Below, piece after piece: positions 53,727-62,772 of a stretch of DNA of 64,000 nucleotides (within the stretch, counting starts at the first letter, position 1; every line of letters starts with the position of its first letter). The stretch comes from Janthinobacterium lividum PAMC 25724 (GTDB taxonomy: Bacteria; Pseudomonadota; Gammaproteobacteria; Burkholderiales; Burkholderiaceae_D): the NCBI GenBank assembly GCA_000242815.2, contig AHHB01000041.1, forward strand, positions 1 through 64,000, given 5' to 3'. Both the position numbers and the translations under genes were made by a program. The notes under the pieces were generated by a model. The model saw nothing but the letters and a program-made list of their open reading frames with translations. It was not told the DNA's origin and made no database searches.

Positions 53727-54995
53727 ATGAAAATTCTGGTAGTCGGCTCTGGCGGCCGCGAACACGCCCTGGCCTGGAAACTGGCCCAGTCCGAACGCAT
53801 ACAGATGGTGTATGTCGCTCCGGGCAATGGCGGCACCGCGCGCGATGCGCGTCTGGTCAACCTCGACATCAGCGACCCGCAATTGCTGGCCGACTTCGTT
53901 CAGCAGGAACACATCAGCCTCACCGTGGTCGGTCCGGAAGTGCCGCTGGCGGCCGGCATCGTCAACCTGTTCCGCTCGCGCGGTCTGAAAATCTTCGGCC
54001 CGACCAAGGAAGCGGCGCAGCTGGAATCGTCGAAAGACTTCGCCAAGGCCTTCATGCAGCGCCACGGCATTCCGACGGCAGCCTACCAGACGTTTTCCGA
54101 CGTCGGGCCCGCGCATGCCTACATCGATGCCATGGGCGCGCCCATCGTCATCAAGGCTGATGGCCTGGCCGCCGGCAAGGGCGTGGTCGTTGCCATGACG
54201 CTGGAAGAAGCACACCAGGCGGTCGACATGATGCTGGCCGACAACCAGTTCGGCGACGCCGGCGCGCGCATCGTCATCGAAGAATTCCTCGCTGGCGAAG
54301 AAGCGAGCTTCATCGTCATGTGCGACGGCAAGAACATCCTGCCACTGGCCACCAGCCAGGACCATAAACGCCTGAAGGACCACGACCAGGGACCGAACAC
54401 GGGCGGCATGGGCGCGTATTCGCCGGCACCGATCGTCACGCCGGCCATGCATGCACGCGTCATGCGCGAAATCATCAATCCGACCATCCAGGGCATGGCC
54501 AAGGACGGCATCACATTCACGGGCTTCCTGTACGCTGGCCTGATGATCGATGACAAGGGCACGCCGAAGACGCTGGAATTCAACTGCCGCATGGGCGACC
54601 CGGAAACGCAGCCCATCATGGCGCGCCTGAAAACCGATCTTGTCAGCGTCATGGAACACGCCGTCAACGGCACGCTCGATGCGGTGGAACTGGAATGGGA
54701 CCGCCGCACGGCTGTCGGCGTGGTCATGGCTGCCGCCGGCTACCCGGACGATCCCGTCAAAGGCACGCCAATCGGCGACATCCCGGCCGAAACGAGCGAC
54801 TCCGTCACCTTCCATGCGGGCACCCGCATCGAGGCCGAGCGCTTGGTCACCAACGGCGGGCGCGTGCTGTGCGTGGTGGGCCTGGGCGACAGCATCAAGA
54901 TGGCGCAGAAGCAGGCATATGAAACGGTGGAAAAAATCCATTTCGACGGCGCGCAGTACCGCCGCGACATCGGCTGGCGCGGCCTGAAGCACTAA
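53727..54995 (+). CDS. purD: phosphoribosylamine-glycine ligase
   Basis: A 422-residue ATP-grasp enzyme joining glycine to phosphoribosylamine in the second step of purine synthesis. The N-terminal motif ILVVGSGGREHALAWKL, the ATP-grasp core VIKADGLAAGKGVVVAMT, and EFNCRMGDPETQPIMARLKT with the metal-binding Glu and Asn are all present. Length matches E. coli PurD. It starts 72 bp after yebC in the same direction. Confidence 0.96.
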   Translation: MKILVVGSGGREHALAWKLAQSERIQMVYVAPGNGGTARDARLVNLDISDPQLLADFVQQEHISLTVVGPEVPLAAGIVNLFRSRGLKIFGPTKEAAQLESSKDFAKAFMQRHGIPTAAYQTFSDVGPAHAYIDAMGAPIVIKADGLAAGKGVVVAMTLEEAHQAVDMMLADNQFGDAGARIVIEEFLAGEEASFIVMCDGKNILPLATSQDHKRLKDHDQGPNTGGMGAYSPAPIVTPAMHARVMREIINPTIQGMAKDGITFTGFLYAGLMIDDKGTPKTLEFNCRMGDPETQPIMARLKTDLVSVMEHAVNGTLDAVELEWDRRTAVGVVMAAAGYPDDPVKGTPIGDIPAETSDSVTFHAGTRIEAERLVTNGGRVLCVVGLGDSIKMAQKQAYETVEKIHFDGAQYRRDIGWRGLKH

Positions 54996-55199
54996 GCCAG
55001 CCGCTGACGGCAAACGGCGGGGCCGGCGCGGTATTTATCCGCCCCGGTCCCGTCCATCACCGTCATGCAGGAAAGCGCCGCGCCGCAGGTGCGCTGAATC
55101 ACAACACGAACGCACAGTGCAAGCTCCGCGCTATCACAAAAACGCGTAACAGGGTACAATCCACCCTTAATTTTTATTTCGGCCTCGTCGGCCCACGCG

Positions 55200-56114
55200 A
55201 TGTCGTCAACTCCCTCTCCTTCGGCCGTTAAGGCTTATTTTCTCGATCTGCAAAGCCGTATCGTGCAAGCGCTCGAAGCGCAGGACGGCAAGCCCTTCCT
55301 GACCGATACCTGGCAGCGCCCCGAGGGCGGTGGCGGCATTTCGCGGCTGATCGAGGAAGGCAATGTGTTCGAGCGTGGCGGCGTGAATTTTTCGCACGTT
55401 ACCGGCGCCGCATTGCCGCCATCGGCAGCAGCGGCGCGCCCTGAACTCGGTGGCAAGGCATGGGAAGCGATGGGCGTGTCGCTGGTGCTGCATCCGCGCA
55501 ATCCGTATGCGCCCACGGTGCACATGAACGTGCGCTTTTTCAGCACCGTCAATACCGATGGCGAAGCCGTTTGGTGGTTTGGCGGCGGCATGGATCTGAC
55601 GCCGTATTATGGCGATGCGGACGACGTGCAGCACTTTCACCAGGTCTGCCATGATGCGCTGGCACCGTTTGGCGCGCAGCTGCATCCGAAGTTCAAGCAG
55701 TGGTGTGACGATTATTTCTACCTGAAGCACCGGCGCGAAGCGCGCGGCGCGGGCGGCATCTTCTTCGACGACTTCAATGCCCTGGGCTTTGACGACAGCT
55801 TTGCGATGCTGCGCAGCGTCGGCGACGCCTTCATTGACGCCTATGTGCCGATCCTGGCGCGCCGCAAGGACACGCCCTACGCTGAACGCGAACGCGATTT
55901 CCAGTGCTACCGGCGCGGACGCTATGTCGAGTTCAACCTGGTCTTCGACCGTGGTACCCTGTTCGGACTGCAGTCGGGCGGACGCACCGAGGCGATCCTG
56001 ATGTCGATGCCGCCCATAGTCAAGTGGCGCTACGACTGGCACCCGGAAGCGGGCAGTCCAGAAGCGGCGTTGTATACTGATTTCCTCGTGCATCGCGACT
56101 GGCTGAAGGCGTGA
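55200..56114 (+). CDS. hemF: oxygen-dependent coproporphyrinogen III oxidase
   Basis: A 304-residue enzyme that converts coproporphyrinogen III to protoporphyrinogen IX with oxygen, in heme synthesis. Signature stretches include [34 protein letters not shown] and [20 protein letters not shown]. Length fits E. coli HemF (299). A TACAAT element lies 45 bp upstream. It begins a block in which nadD, rsfS, rlmH, maf and rng follow closely. Confidence 0.96.
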   Translation: MSSTPSPSAVKAYFLDLQSRIVQALEAQDGKPFLTDTWQRPEGGGGISRLIEEGNVFERGGVNFSHVTGAALPPSAAAARPELGGKAWEAMGVSLVLHPRNPYAPTVHMNVRFFSTVNTDGEAVWWFGGGMDLTPYYGDADDVQHFHQVCHDALAPFGAQLHPKFKQWCDDYFYLKHRREARGAGGIFFDDFNALGFDDSFAMLRSVGDAFIDAYVPILARRKDTPYAERERDFQCYRRGRYVEFNLVFDRGTLFGLQSGGRTEAILMSMPPIVKWRYDWHPEAGSPEAALYTDFLVHRDWLKA

Positions 56115-56125
56115 CCGTAGGCAGC

Positions 56126-56794
56126 ATGACGGCAACGACGGCATGCGTGGCGCTGTTGGGCGGCAGCTACGATCCGGTGCATCATGGCCATGTCGCGCTG
56201 GGCACGCTTTTTTCCAGCCTGCTACAAGCCGACGAGCTGCGCGTGATTCCAGCGGGCGCGCCCTGGCAAAAGGGCAATCTGGGCGCCACCGGCCAGCAGC
56301 GCGCCGAGATGGCCAGCCTTGCCTTTGCCGGCCTGCCCCTGCGCGTGGTGATCGACCGCCAGGAAATCGAGCGCAGCGAACATGGCCAGGCCAGCTACAC
56401 CATCGATACCTTGCGCCAGGTACGCGCAGAACTGGGACCGCGCGCTTCCATCGTTTTCCTGATGGGCGCCGACCAGTTGCAGCGCCTCGCGACATGGCGC
56501 CAATGGCAGCAATTATTTGAATACGCACATATCTGCGTCGCAGCCCGCCCCGGCTTCGCGCTGAATGACACAGCAGTACCGCAAGTGGTCGCCGACGAAT
56601 TTTCGCGCCGCCTGGGGTCGCTGGAAAGCATCCGCAACACGCCGCACGGTCTGACTTATCTGGCACAGGACTTCGCGGTGGATATCTCCGCCACCGAAAT
56701 ACGTGCGGCATTACAACGGGGGGATCGGGCAAGCTCGCTTGTTTCCCCGCTAGTGCTAGACTATATTGAACAACATAATTTATACAAAAGCTAA
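56126..56794 (+). CDS. nadD: nicotinate-nucleotide adenylyltransferase
   Basis: A 222-residue enzyme that adenylates nicotinate mononucleotide in NAD synthesis. The nucleotidyltransferase motifs GGSYDPVHHGH and ISATEIRAAL are present. I prefer ATG 56126; a GTG at 56111 overlaps the hemF stop and cannot be excluded. The stop abuts the start of rsfS. The nadD-rsfS-rlmH order is conserved in many bacteria. Confidence 0.94.
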   Translation: MTATTACVALLGGSYDPVHHGHVALGTLFSSLLQADELRVIPAGAPWQKGNLGATGQQRAEMASLAFAGLPLRVVIDRQEIERSEHGQASYTIDTLRQVRAELGPRASIVFLMGADQLQRLATWRQWQQLFEYAHICVAARPGFALNDTAVPQVVADEFSRRLGSLESIRNTPHGLTYLAQDFAVDISATEIRAALQRGDRASSLVSPLVLDYIEQHNLYKS

Positions 56795-57481
56795 ATGGAC
56801 ATCAAAAAACTGCAAACCCTCGTCGTTGACGCCCTTGAAGACGTCAAAGGCCAAGACATCGCCGTCTTCGAAACGAGTCACCTGACCAGCCTGTTCGACC
56901 GCATCGCGATCGTCTCCGGTACCTCGAACCGTCAAACCAAGGCGCTCGCTGCCTCGGTACGCGACAAAGTCAAGGACGCCGGCGGCCAAATCATCGGCAT
57001 GGAAGGCGAGGAAACGGGCGAATGGGTACTGGTCGATCTGGGCGACATGATCGTCCACATCATGCAAGCACCTATCCGCGCCTACTACCGCCTGGAAGAA
57101 ATCTGGGGCGATACCCCGATCAAGCTCGGTGCCGCCAAGCGCGCGCCGAAAAAAGCTGCCGGTGATGAGCCGAAAAAGGTCAGCGGCCATCTGGCAGCAA
57201 GCAAAGCCAAGGTGGAAGCTTCGCCTGTGATCGAAAAGAAAGCGCCCGCGAAGAAAGCCACGCCAGCGAGCGCCGCCAAGAAAGCGCCGGCGAAAAAAGC
57301 CGCCTCCAAAGCTGTCGGCAAAACCGTGAAAGTGGCGCCGACCAAGACCGAAGCGGCTGCCGTGAAAGCCTTGAAAGCGCTGCCAGAGAAAAAAGTGCGT
57401 GCCCCACGCGCGGCCAAGCCGGCAGCCGATGCTGCACCGGCAAAAACCGTGATCAAGCGTATCAAAAAAGTCGAAGAGTAA
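56795..57481 (+). CDS. rsfS: ribosome silencing factor with histone-like C-terminal tail
   Basis: A 228-residue protein. Residues 1-108 are the RsfS domain (DIAVFETSHLTSLFDRIAIV, then EWVLVDLGDMIVHIMQAPIR), which binds ribosomal protein uL14 and blocks joining of the subunits. The last 115 residues are an Ala/Lys/Pro-rich, strongly basic tail with AAKKAPAKKAASK-type repeats, like histone H1 or the tail of AlgP. Most RsfS proteins end near residue 110. The tail probably binds RNA or DNA. The gene starts directly after nadD. Confidence 0.95.
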   Translation: MDIKKLQTLVVDALEDVKGQDIAVFETSHLTSLFDRIAIVSGTSNRQTKALAASVRDKVKDAGGQIIGMEGEETGEWVLVDLGDMIVHIMQAPIRAYYRLEEIWGDTPIKLGAAKRAPKKAAGDEPKKVSGHLAASKAKVEASPVIEKKAPAKKATPASAAKKAPAKKAASKAVGKTVKVAPTKTEAAAVKALKALPEKKVRAPRAAKPAADAAPAKTVIKRIKKVEE

Positions 57482-57487
57482 GCCTCG

Positions 57488-57958
57488 ATGCAGCTCATCA
57501 TCGCTGCGGTCGGCCATAAAATGCCGGCCTGGATAGAGACGGGCTTCGCCGAATACGCGAAGCGCATGCCACCGGAACTGCGCATCGTGCTGAAAGAAAT
57601 CAAGCCGGTGGAGCGTTCCAGCAGCAAGACTGCCGCCACGGCGATGGCGCTGGAACGCGAACGCATCGAAGCCGTCTTGCCCAAGGGCGTGCGTATCATC
57701 GCCCTCGACGAACGCGGCAAGGACTTGACCAGCGTCGGCCTGTCGCAGCAATTGATGACGTGGCAGCAGGATGGCCGCGACACGGCCTTCCTGATCGGCG
57801 GCGCCGATGGCCTCGACCCGCAACTCAAGGCGCGAGCCGAAGGCATGTTGCGCATCTCCAGCATGACCCTGCCGCACGGCGTGGTGCGCGTGATCCTCGC
57901 CGAGCAGCTGTACCGTGCCTGGTCGATCACGCAAAACCACCCCTACCACCGCGTCTGA
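57488..57958 (+). CDS. rlmH: 23S rRNA pseudouridine-1915 N3-methyltransferase
   Basis: A 156-residue SPOUT methyltransferase that modifies helix 69 of 23S rRNA. The SAM-binding knot is seen as [20 protein letters not shown] and [20 protein letters not shown]. The C-terminal ITQNHPYHR is the family signature. It is 6 bp after rsfS, as is common. Confidence 0.96.
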   Translation: MQLIIAAVGHKMPAWIETGFAEYAKRMPPELRIVLKEIKPVERSSSKTAATAMALERERIEAVLPKGVRIIALDERGKDLTSVGLSQQLMTWQQDGRDTAFLIGGADGLDPQLKARAEGMLRISSMTLPHGVVRVILAEQLYRAWSITQNHPYHRV

Positions 57959-57965
57959 ACTTCCC

Positions 57966-58586
57966 ATGAAAACGGCTGATCACAAGATCTACCTTGCCTC
58001 CAAAAGCCCGCGCCGGCGCGAATTGCTGCGCCAGATCGGCATCGATTTCGAATTGCTGCTGCTGCGCAGCGATGGCCCGCGCGGCGCCGACGTCACCGAG
58101 GAAGTCCTCGCTGGCGAGTCGGCGCTCGACTATGTCGCCCGCGTGTCGAATGAAAAAGCCGCCTTTGCCTGGAACCTGGTGCACCGCCGCCACCTGCCAC
58201 CGCGCCCCGTGCTGGCAGCCGACACCACCGTCACCATCGATGGCGTCATCCTTGGCAAACCAGCCGACCGCGTTGAAGCCGTGGCGATGCTGCAGCAGCT
58301 GTCTGGCCGCACGCACCAGGTGCTGACCTCGATCGCCGTGCACTACCAACACTTCGCCGAGCAGCGCACACAAGTGTCACACGTGCGCTTCGGCGTACTC
58401 TCGCCGGCCGCCATCGCCGCCTATTGCGCCACGCCCGAGCCATATGACAAGGCCGGCGGCTATGGCATCCAGGGCAGCGCCGCCCTGTTCGTCGAGCATA
58501 TCGAAGGCAGCCATTCCGGCATCATGGGCCTGCCTCTGTACGAGACCGCACAATTGCTCAAGCTAGCAGGTTTGCCCCTGCCCTGA
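57966..58586 (+). CDS. maf: Maf family nucleotide pyrophosphatase
   Basis: A 206-residue pyrophosphatase that hydrolyses dTTP and UTP or modified nucleotides. It has YLASKSPRRRELL at the N-terminus, ADTTVTIDGVILGKP as the metal/phosphate site, and AGGYGIQGSAALFVEHIEGS near the C-terminus. It matches the YhdE branch in general features. The ATG at 57966 lies 7 bp after rlmH. Confidence 0.93.
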   Translation: MKTADHKIYLASKSPRRRELLRQIGIDFELLLLRSDGPRGADVTEEVLAGESALDYVARVSNEKAAFAWNLVHRRHLPPRPVLAADTTVTIDGVILGKPADRVEAVAMLQQLSGRTHQVLTSIAVHYQHFAEQRTQVSHVRFGVLSPAAIAAYCATPEPYDKAGGYGIQGSAALFVEHIEGSHSGIMGLPLYETAQLLKLAGLPLP

Positions 58587-58629
58587 AGACGGGTATGATG
58601 TCATTCGTTGCCTCCACTACCCCGCCTCC

Positions 58630-60093
58630 ATGAACGAAGACATCCTGATCAATATCACGCCGCAAGAAACCCGCGTCGCCCTCATCTTGCAAGGCGCCGT
58701 GCAGGAATTGCACATCGAGCGCACGCTCACGCGCGGCCTGGCCGGGAATGTCTATTCCGGCAAAGTCGTGCGGGTATTGCCGGGCATGCAATCGGCCTTC
58801 ATCGACATCGGCCTGGAGCGCGCTGCCTTTTTGCACGTGGCCGACATCTGGGAAGCGCGCGGCCACGATGGCCAGAACACCACTCCCGCGCCGATTGAAA
58901 AAATCCTCTTCGACGGCCAGGTGCTGACGGTGCAGGTGATCAAGGATCCGATCGGCACCAAGGGGGCACGCCTGTCGACGCAAATTTCCATCGCCGGGCG
59001 CATGCTGGTGTACCTGCCGCAAGACAAGCATATCGGCATCTCGCAGAAAATCGAGAAGGAAGCGGAACGCGAACAGTTGCGCGTGCGCCTGCAAAGCCTG
59101 CTGCCGCCCGATGAAAAGGGTGGCTACATCGTGCGCACCATGGCCGAGGATGCCTCGGACGCGGACCTGAAGGCGGACGTCGATTACCTGCGCAAGACCT
59201 GGAGCACCATCACGCACGGCGCGCGCACGCGCCCGGCCACCAGCCTGCTGCACCAGGACTTGAGCCTGGCACAGCGCGTGCTGCGCGACTTCGTCGGCGA
59301 TGAAACGGCCACCATCCAGGTCGATTCGCGCGAAAACTATGTGAAATTGCGCGAATTTGCGGAAATCTACACGCCCAGCGAACTGACACGTCTACAGCAC
59401 TACACGGGCGAACGCCCGCTGTTTGACCTGTACGGCGTGGAAGAGGAAATCCTGCGCGCACTGGGCCGCCGCGTCGATCTGAAATCGGGCGGCTACCTGA
59501 TCGTTGACCAGACGGAAGCGATGACCACCATCGACGTCAACACGGGCGGCTTTGTCGGCGGGCGCAATTTTGCCGACACGATCTTCAAGACCAACCTGGA
59601 AGCGGCGCACGCCATCGCGCGCCAGCTGCGCCTGCGCAACCTGGGCGGCATCATCATCCTCGACTTCATCGACATGGACAACGCCGAGCACCGCAACGCC
59701 GTGCTGGCCGAATTGAAACGCACCTTGTCGCGCGACCGCACGAAGGTGTCGGTGAGCAATTTCTCGCCGCTGGGCCTGGTGGAAATGACGCGCAAGCGCA
59801 CGCGCGAGTCGCTGGCCCACATCCTGTGCGAACCGTGCCCGGCCTGCGCCGGCAAGGGACAAGTCAAGACCTCGCGCACCATCTGTTATGAAATCTTGCG
59901 CGAACTGCTGCGCGAAGCGAAACAATTCAACCCGCGCGAGTTCCGCATCCTCGCCTCGCAGGAAGTCGTCGATCTGTTCCTCGAAGAAGAATCGCAGCAC
60001 CTGGCCATGCTCGGTGATTTCATCGGCAAGAAAATTTCGCTGCAGGTGGAAAATGCCTACCACCAGGAGCAGTACGACGTCATCCTGATGTAG
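58630..60093 (+). CDS. rng: ribonuclease G
   Basis: A 487-residue endoribonuclease that matures the 5' end of 16S rRNA and degrades mRNA. The S1-like N-terminal domain (NVYSGKVVRVLPGMQSAFID), the catalytic DNase I-like domain with VDVNTG-type site (MTTIDVNTGGFVGGRNF), and the Zn-link CPACAGKG are present. Length equals E. coli RNase G (489), without the long RNase E tail. It is the last gene of the housekeeping block. Confidence 0.95.
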   Translation: MNEDILINITPQETRVALILQGAVQELHIERTLTRGLAGNVYSGKVVRVLPGMQSAFIDIGLERAAFLHVADIWEARGHDGQNTTPAPIEKILFDGQVLTVQVIKDPIGTKGARLSTQISIAGRMLVYLPQDKHIGISQKIEKEAEREQLRVRLQSLLPPDEKGGYIVRTMAEDASDADLKADVDYLRKTWSTITHGARTRPATSLLHQDLSLAQRVLRDFVGDETATIQVDSRENYVKLREFAEIYTPSELTRLQHYTGERPLFDLYGVEEEILRALGRRVDLKSGGYLIVDQTEAMTTIDVNTGGFVGGRNFADTIFKTNLEAAHAIARQLRLRNLGGIIILDFIDMDNAEHRNAVLAELKRTLSRDRTKVSVSNFSPLGLVEMTRKRTRESLAHILCEPCPACAGKGQVKTSRTICYEILRELLREAKQFNPREFRILASQEVVDLFLEEESQHLAMLGDFIGKKISLQVENAYHQEQYDVILM

Positions 60094-60112
60094 CCCACTG
60101 CGCACGCTGAGC

Positions 60113-60676
60113 ATGAAAACAAACGCCGCCCTGTGCCTGTTACTGCTGTATGCATCGACGGCCCTGGCCGCTGCGCTCCCCGTCAGCCTCGCCAACGGCA
60201 CGCCTGTGGTGCAACTGGACCTGAATGGCAAGACGCTGCCCTTCGTGCTCGACACGGGTGCAAGCACCAGCCTGCACCTGACGCCGGAGGTCGCAGAATC
60301 GCTGCCGGGGCTGGCCTGCACGGGCCGGCAGCGCAAAAGCATCGATGAAGGACTGCTACTGCATCTGGCCGACGGCAAGAAAACCTATCGCCTGGTACTC
60401 GATACGGCTGCCTCCGTCTCTATCATCAAGAGTTCGGCAGCTGAAGCAGCTTCGCGCGTGGAACAATGCGCGTTCAAGCTGGGTCCCGGACGCCCCTGCC
60501 GCACGATCACACTGTCGCTGCCGGGTGGCAAGAGTATCTCGCCCCTGTTGATGGCATTGCCAGATGAACTCAAGGCAGATGGCATATTAGGCACGGATTT
60601 CTTCCAGCAAATGCCGGTGCTGTTCGACCTGCAGCATCAAATGCTGTATTTGCGCCCGCCCGCGCCTGCTGCTTGA
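60113..60676 (+). CDS. retropepsin-like secreted protein with two DT(G/A)AS motifs
   Basis: A 187-residue protein with a signal peptide (LLLLYASTALAAALP). A first aspartyl-protease motif lies at about residue 46 (VLDTGASTSLHL) and a second at about 99 (VLDTAASVSIIK). The conserved end ILGTDFF is present near residue 163. Single-domain retropepsins normally carry one DTG, so the gene looks like a fusion of the first part of one copy with the rest of another. The second motif has Ala in place of Gly. The function is unknown. It lies 20 bp after rng. Confidence 0.6.
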   Translation: MKTNAALCLLLLYASTALAAALPVSLANGTPVVQLDLNGKTLPFVLDTGASTSLHLTPEVAESLPGLACTGRQRKSIDEGLLLHLADGKKTYRLVLDTAASVSIIKSSAAEAASRVEQCAFKLGPGRPCRTITLSLPGGKSISPLLMALPDELKADGILGTDFFQQMPVLFDLQHQMLYLRPPAPAA

Positions 60677-60681
60677 CGCCT

Positions 60682-61479
60682 ATGTCCGCACACAACGGCA
60701 GCACCGCCTTCTGGCGTGACCCGGCTCTGCCCCACATGGAGAGCCGGCGCGCCTGCCACAGCCGGGCGTGCTACAAGCCGCACAGCCATCCCACGTTTTC
60801 GATTGGCGCCGTCGACGCTGGCGGCAGCATCTTTACGGGCAGCAAAGACGGCAAGGTCGCCCTCGGCAATGGCAGCCTGGTGCTGGTGCCGGCCGGCTGC
60901 GTGCACGCCTGCAACCCCCTGCCTGGCGCCTTCTGGAGCTACCAGATGCTGCATCTCGATGCGCGGTGGCTGCAAGCACACGCGCCGGCGCTCGATGGCG
61001 ACACGGCGACGGTGTTGCACTGCCCACGGCTGTACGCACAGTTTTGCGCCATGAATGCGCTGCTGTTTTCAAGCGCCGGCGTGGCAGAGAAGGATGCGGC
61101 GCTGCTGGCGTTCCTGGGCGCTTGCGCCGATACCCGTGCAGACCTGCTGCCCTCGGGACGCAAGCCGCTGCCGCTGCAACTGGCGCCCGTGTTCGAAACG
61201 CTGCAGGCGCGGCCTTCGGCCAGCCTGCGGCAGCTGGCGCAAGCGGCGGGCCTGAGCCCGTATCAATTGATACGCGCTTTTCGCGCCGCCACGGGCATGA
61301 CGCCGCATGCCTACCAGCTAAATATGCACGTCAACCGCGCGCGCAGTCGCTTGCAGGCAGGGACGGCGCTGGCGCAACTGGCGCATGAGCTGGGCTTTGC
61401 CGACCAGAGCCATATGCAGCGCGTCTTCAAGGCGCATGCGGGCATCACGCCGGGGCGCTATCGCGGCCAGGGCAGCTAA
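60682..61479 (+). CDS. AraC family transcriptional regulator
   Basis: A 265-residue regulator with an N-terminal cupin-like sensing domain (YKPHSHPTFSIGAVDAGGSI) and a C-terminal pair of helix-turn-helix motifs (SLRQLAQAAGLSPYQLIRAF and LAQLAHELGFADQSHMQRVF). The start is 6 bp after the protease-like gene's stop. It lies 79 bp upstream of a LysE family exporter in the same direction and may control it. AraC proteins of this size that sit beside LysE transporters commonly regulate them. Confidence 0.9.
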   Translation: MSAHNGSTAFWRDPALPHMESRRACHSRACYKPHSHPTFSIGAVDAGGSIFTGSKDGKVALGNGSLVLVPAGCVHACNPLPGAFWSYQMLHLDARWLQAHAPALDGDTATVLHCPRLYAQFCAMNALLFSSAGVAEKDAALLAFLGACADTRADLLPSGRKPLPLQLAPVFETLQARPSASLRQLAQAAGLSPYQLIRAFRAATGMTPHAYQLNMHVNRARSRLQAGTALAQLAHELGFADQSHMQRVFKAHAGITPGRYRGQGS

Positions 61480-61558
61480 GGCGCCCGCAATTTTCTTCAA
61501 TACAGGCTGCCGTCAGCCCCTGCATACTCGCGCATCGCCATTGCCGGAGCCAAACTCC

Positions 61559-62185
61559 ATGCACGATTTCCTCTTCATCGCCGCCGCCCACTTTCTTTCC
61601 CTGCTATCGCCCGGTCCCGATTTTTTCCTGATCGCACGCACCTCGCTGGCCCACGGCTGGCGCGGCGCAGCCGGCACGTGCGTGGGCATTACGCTGGCCA
61701 ATGCGGTGTTTATCGTGGCGGCGTTTGCGGGGCTATCGGTGCTCAAGGCGGGCAGTACGGCATTTCTGGTAGTGCGGCTGGCCGGATGCGCCTATCTGCT
61801 ATACCTAGGCTGCCTGTTCTTGCGCCATGCGGGCAAGAGCCGCCTGGATGCCAAGCCTGCCACCGGCAAGGCGCGCTGGCGCGGCGGTGTCGCGATGGGG
61901 TTTGTCTCCGCCATCCTGAACCCGAAGAATGCGCTGTTCTACGTCAGCCTGGCCACCGTGCTGGCCGCCAGGCAGACGAATCCCGTTGCGATGGTGGCGT
62001 ATGGCGCGTGGATGGTCGTTGCCGTGCTGGCGTGGGATATGGCGGTGGCGCTGGCCATCGGCAGCAGCGCCCTGCGGCAGCGCTTTGCGCGCGCGCTGCC
62101 GCTGCTGGAACGGCTGTCGGGCGTGATGCTGATCGTGCTGGCGGTGGTGCTGTTGGCGGATCAGGCTGGCAATGGATCGAGGTAA
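61559..62185 (+). CDS. LysE/RhtB family exporter
   Basis: A 208-residue inner-membrane protein with six hydrophobic helices. The family signature SPGPDFFLIARTSLAHGWRG is near the N-terminus and AMGFVSAILNPKNALFYVSL is in the middle. These transporters export amino acids such as lysine, threonine or homoserine. The last 25 bases overlap the end of a convergent hypothetical gene. The neighbour AraC gene upstream is probably its regulator. Confidence 0.9.
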   Translation: MHDFLFIAAAHFLSLLSPGPDFFLIARTSLAHGWRGAAGTCVGITLANAVFIVAAFAGLSVLKAGSTAFLVVRLAGCAYLLYLGCLFLRHAGKSRLDAKPATGKARWRGGVAMGFVSAILNPKNALFYVSLATVLAARQTNPVAMVAYGAWMVVAVLAWDMAVALAIGSSALRQRFARALPLLERLSGVMLIVLAVVLLADQAGNGSR

Positions 62186-62700
62186 AACACGGCGTACACT
62201 TTCAGTGGCGACGTTTCGGTGGCTTTTTCCGAACGCACGACGGAGCAGTCGTCGGCGGCCAGGCTGCGCCAGTTCTGGATGCCCGCCTTGGCGAACATCG
62301 CGTGCGCAGGGGCATTTGCGGCCAGATCGAGCACCAGGCAGGCGTTGCGCGGGCCGGCGCCGTAGTTGACGGCGCGGATCTCGATGCCGAAGGTCGTCAT
62401 CCACGGTTCCCACAAGCCTTTTTCCTTGCCGGCGGCCATGCGATCGAGCATGTCGCCGAAGCTCAAGCCTTTCTTGACGGTATCGCGCAGGGCTTGCAAC
62501 GACGGCGCCAAGCGGGGATCGGGCTGCTTGTTGCCGGCGCGGATCTCGGCGATCGCTTTCAATTCCTTGATGATGGCCGCATCGCGCTCCGTGTAATCGC
62601 GCATGCGCGCGTAAAACTCGGCGTCAAGAAAAGGATTGACGGTCAGCTTGGCGACGCCCTCTTCGCGGCGTTTCGGGGAAGGCGTGGTGGTTTTGGTCAT
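62161..62700 (-). CDS. hypothetical protein
   Basis: A 179-residue cytoplasmic protein. It begins MTKTTTPSPKRREEGVAKLT, then a helical segment (DAEFYARMRDYTERDAAIIK) and a C-terminal part with GIQNWRSLAADDCSVVRSEK. I recognise no family. ATG 62700 is preferred over an in-frame TTG at 62715. Its end overlaps the LysE gene by 25 bases in the opposite direction. Confidence 0.65.
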   Translation of the reverse strand: MTKTTTPSPKRREEGVAKLTVNPFLDAEFYARMRDYTERDAAIIKELKAIAEIRAGNKQPDPRLAPSLQALRDTVKKGLSFGDMLDRMAAGKEKGLWEPWMTTFGIEIRAVNYGAGPRNACLVLDLAANAPAHAMFAKAGIQNWRSLAADDCSVVRSEKATETSPLKVYAVFYLDPLPA

Positions 62701-62772
62701 GGCGATGGAGGGCAAAATACGTTGAGGGCCGCCAGTGTACCACCTTGCAGCGGTGCGACCACTAGCTTTGCA

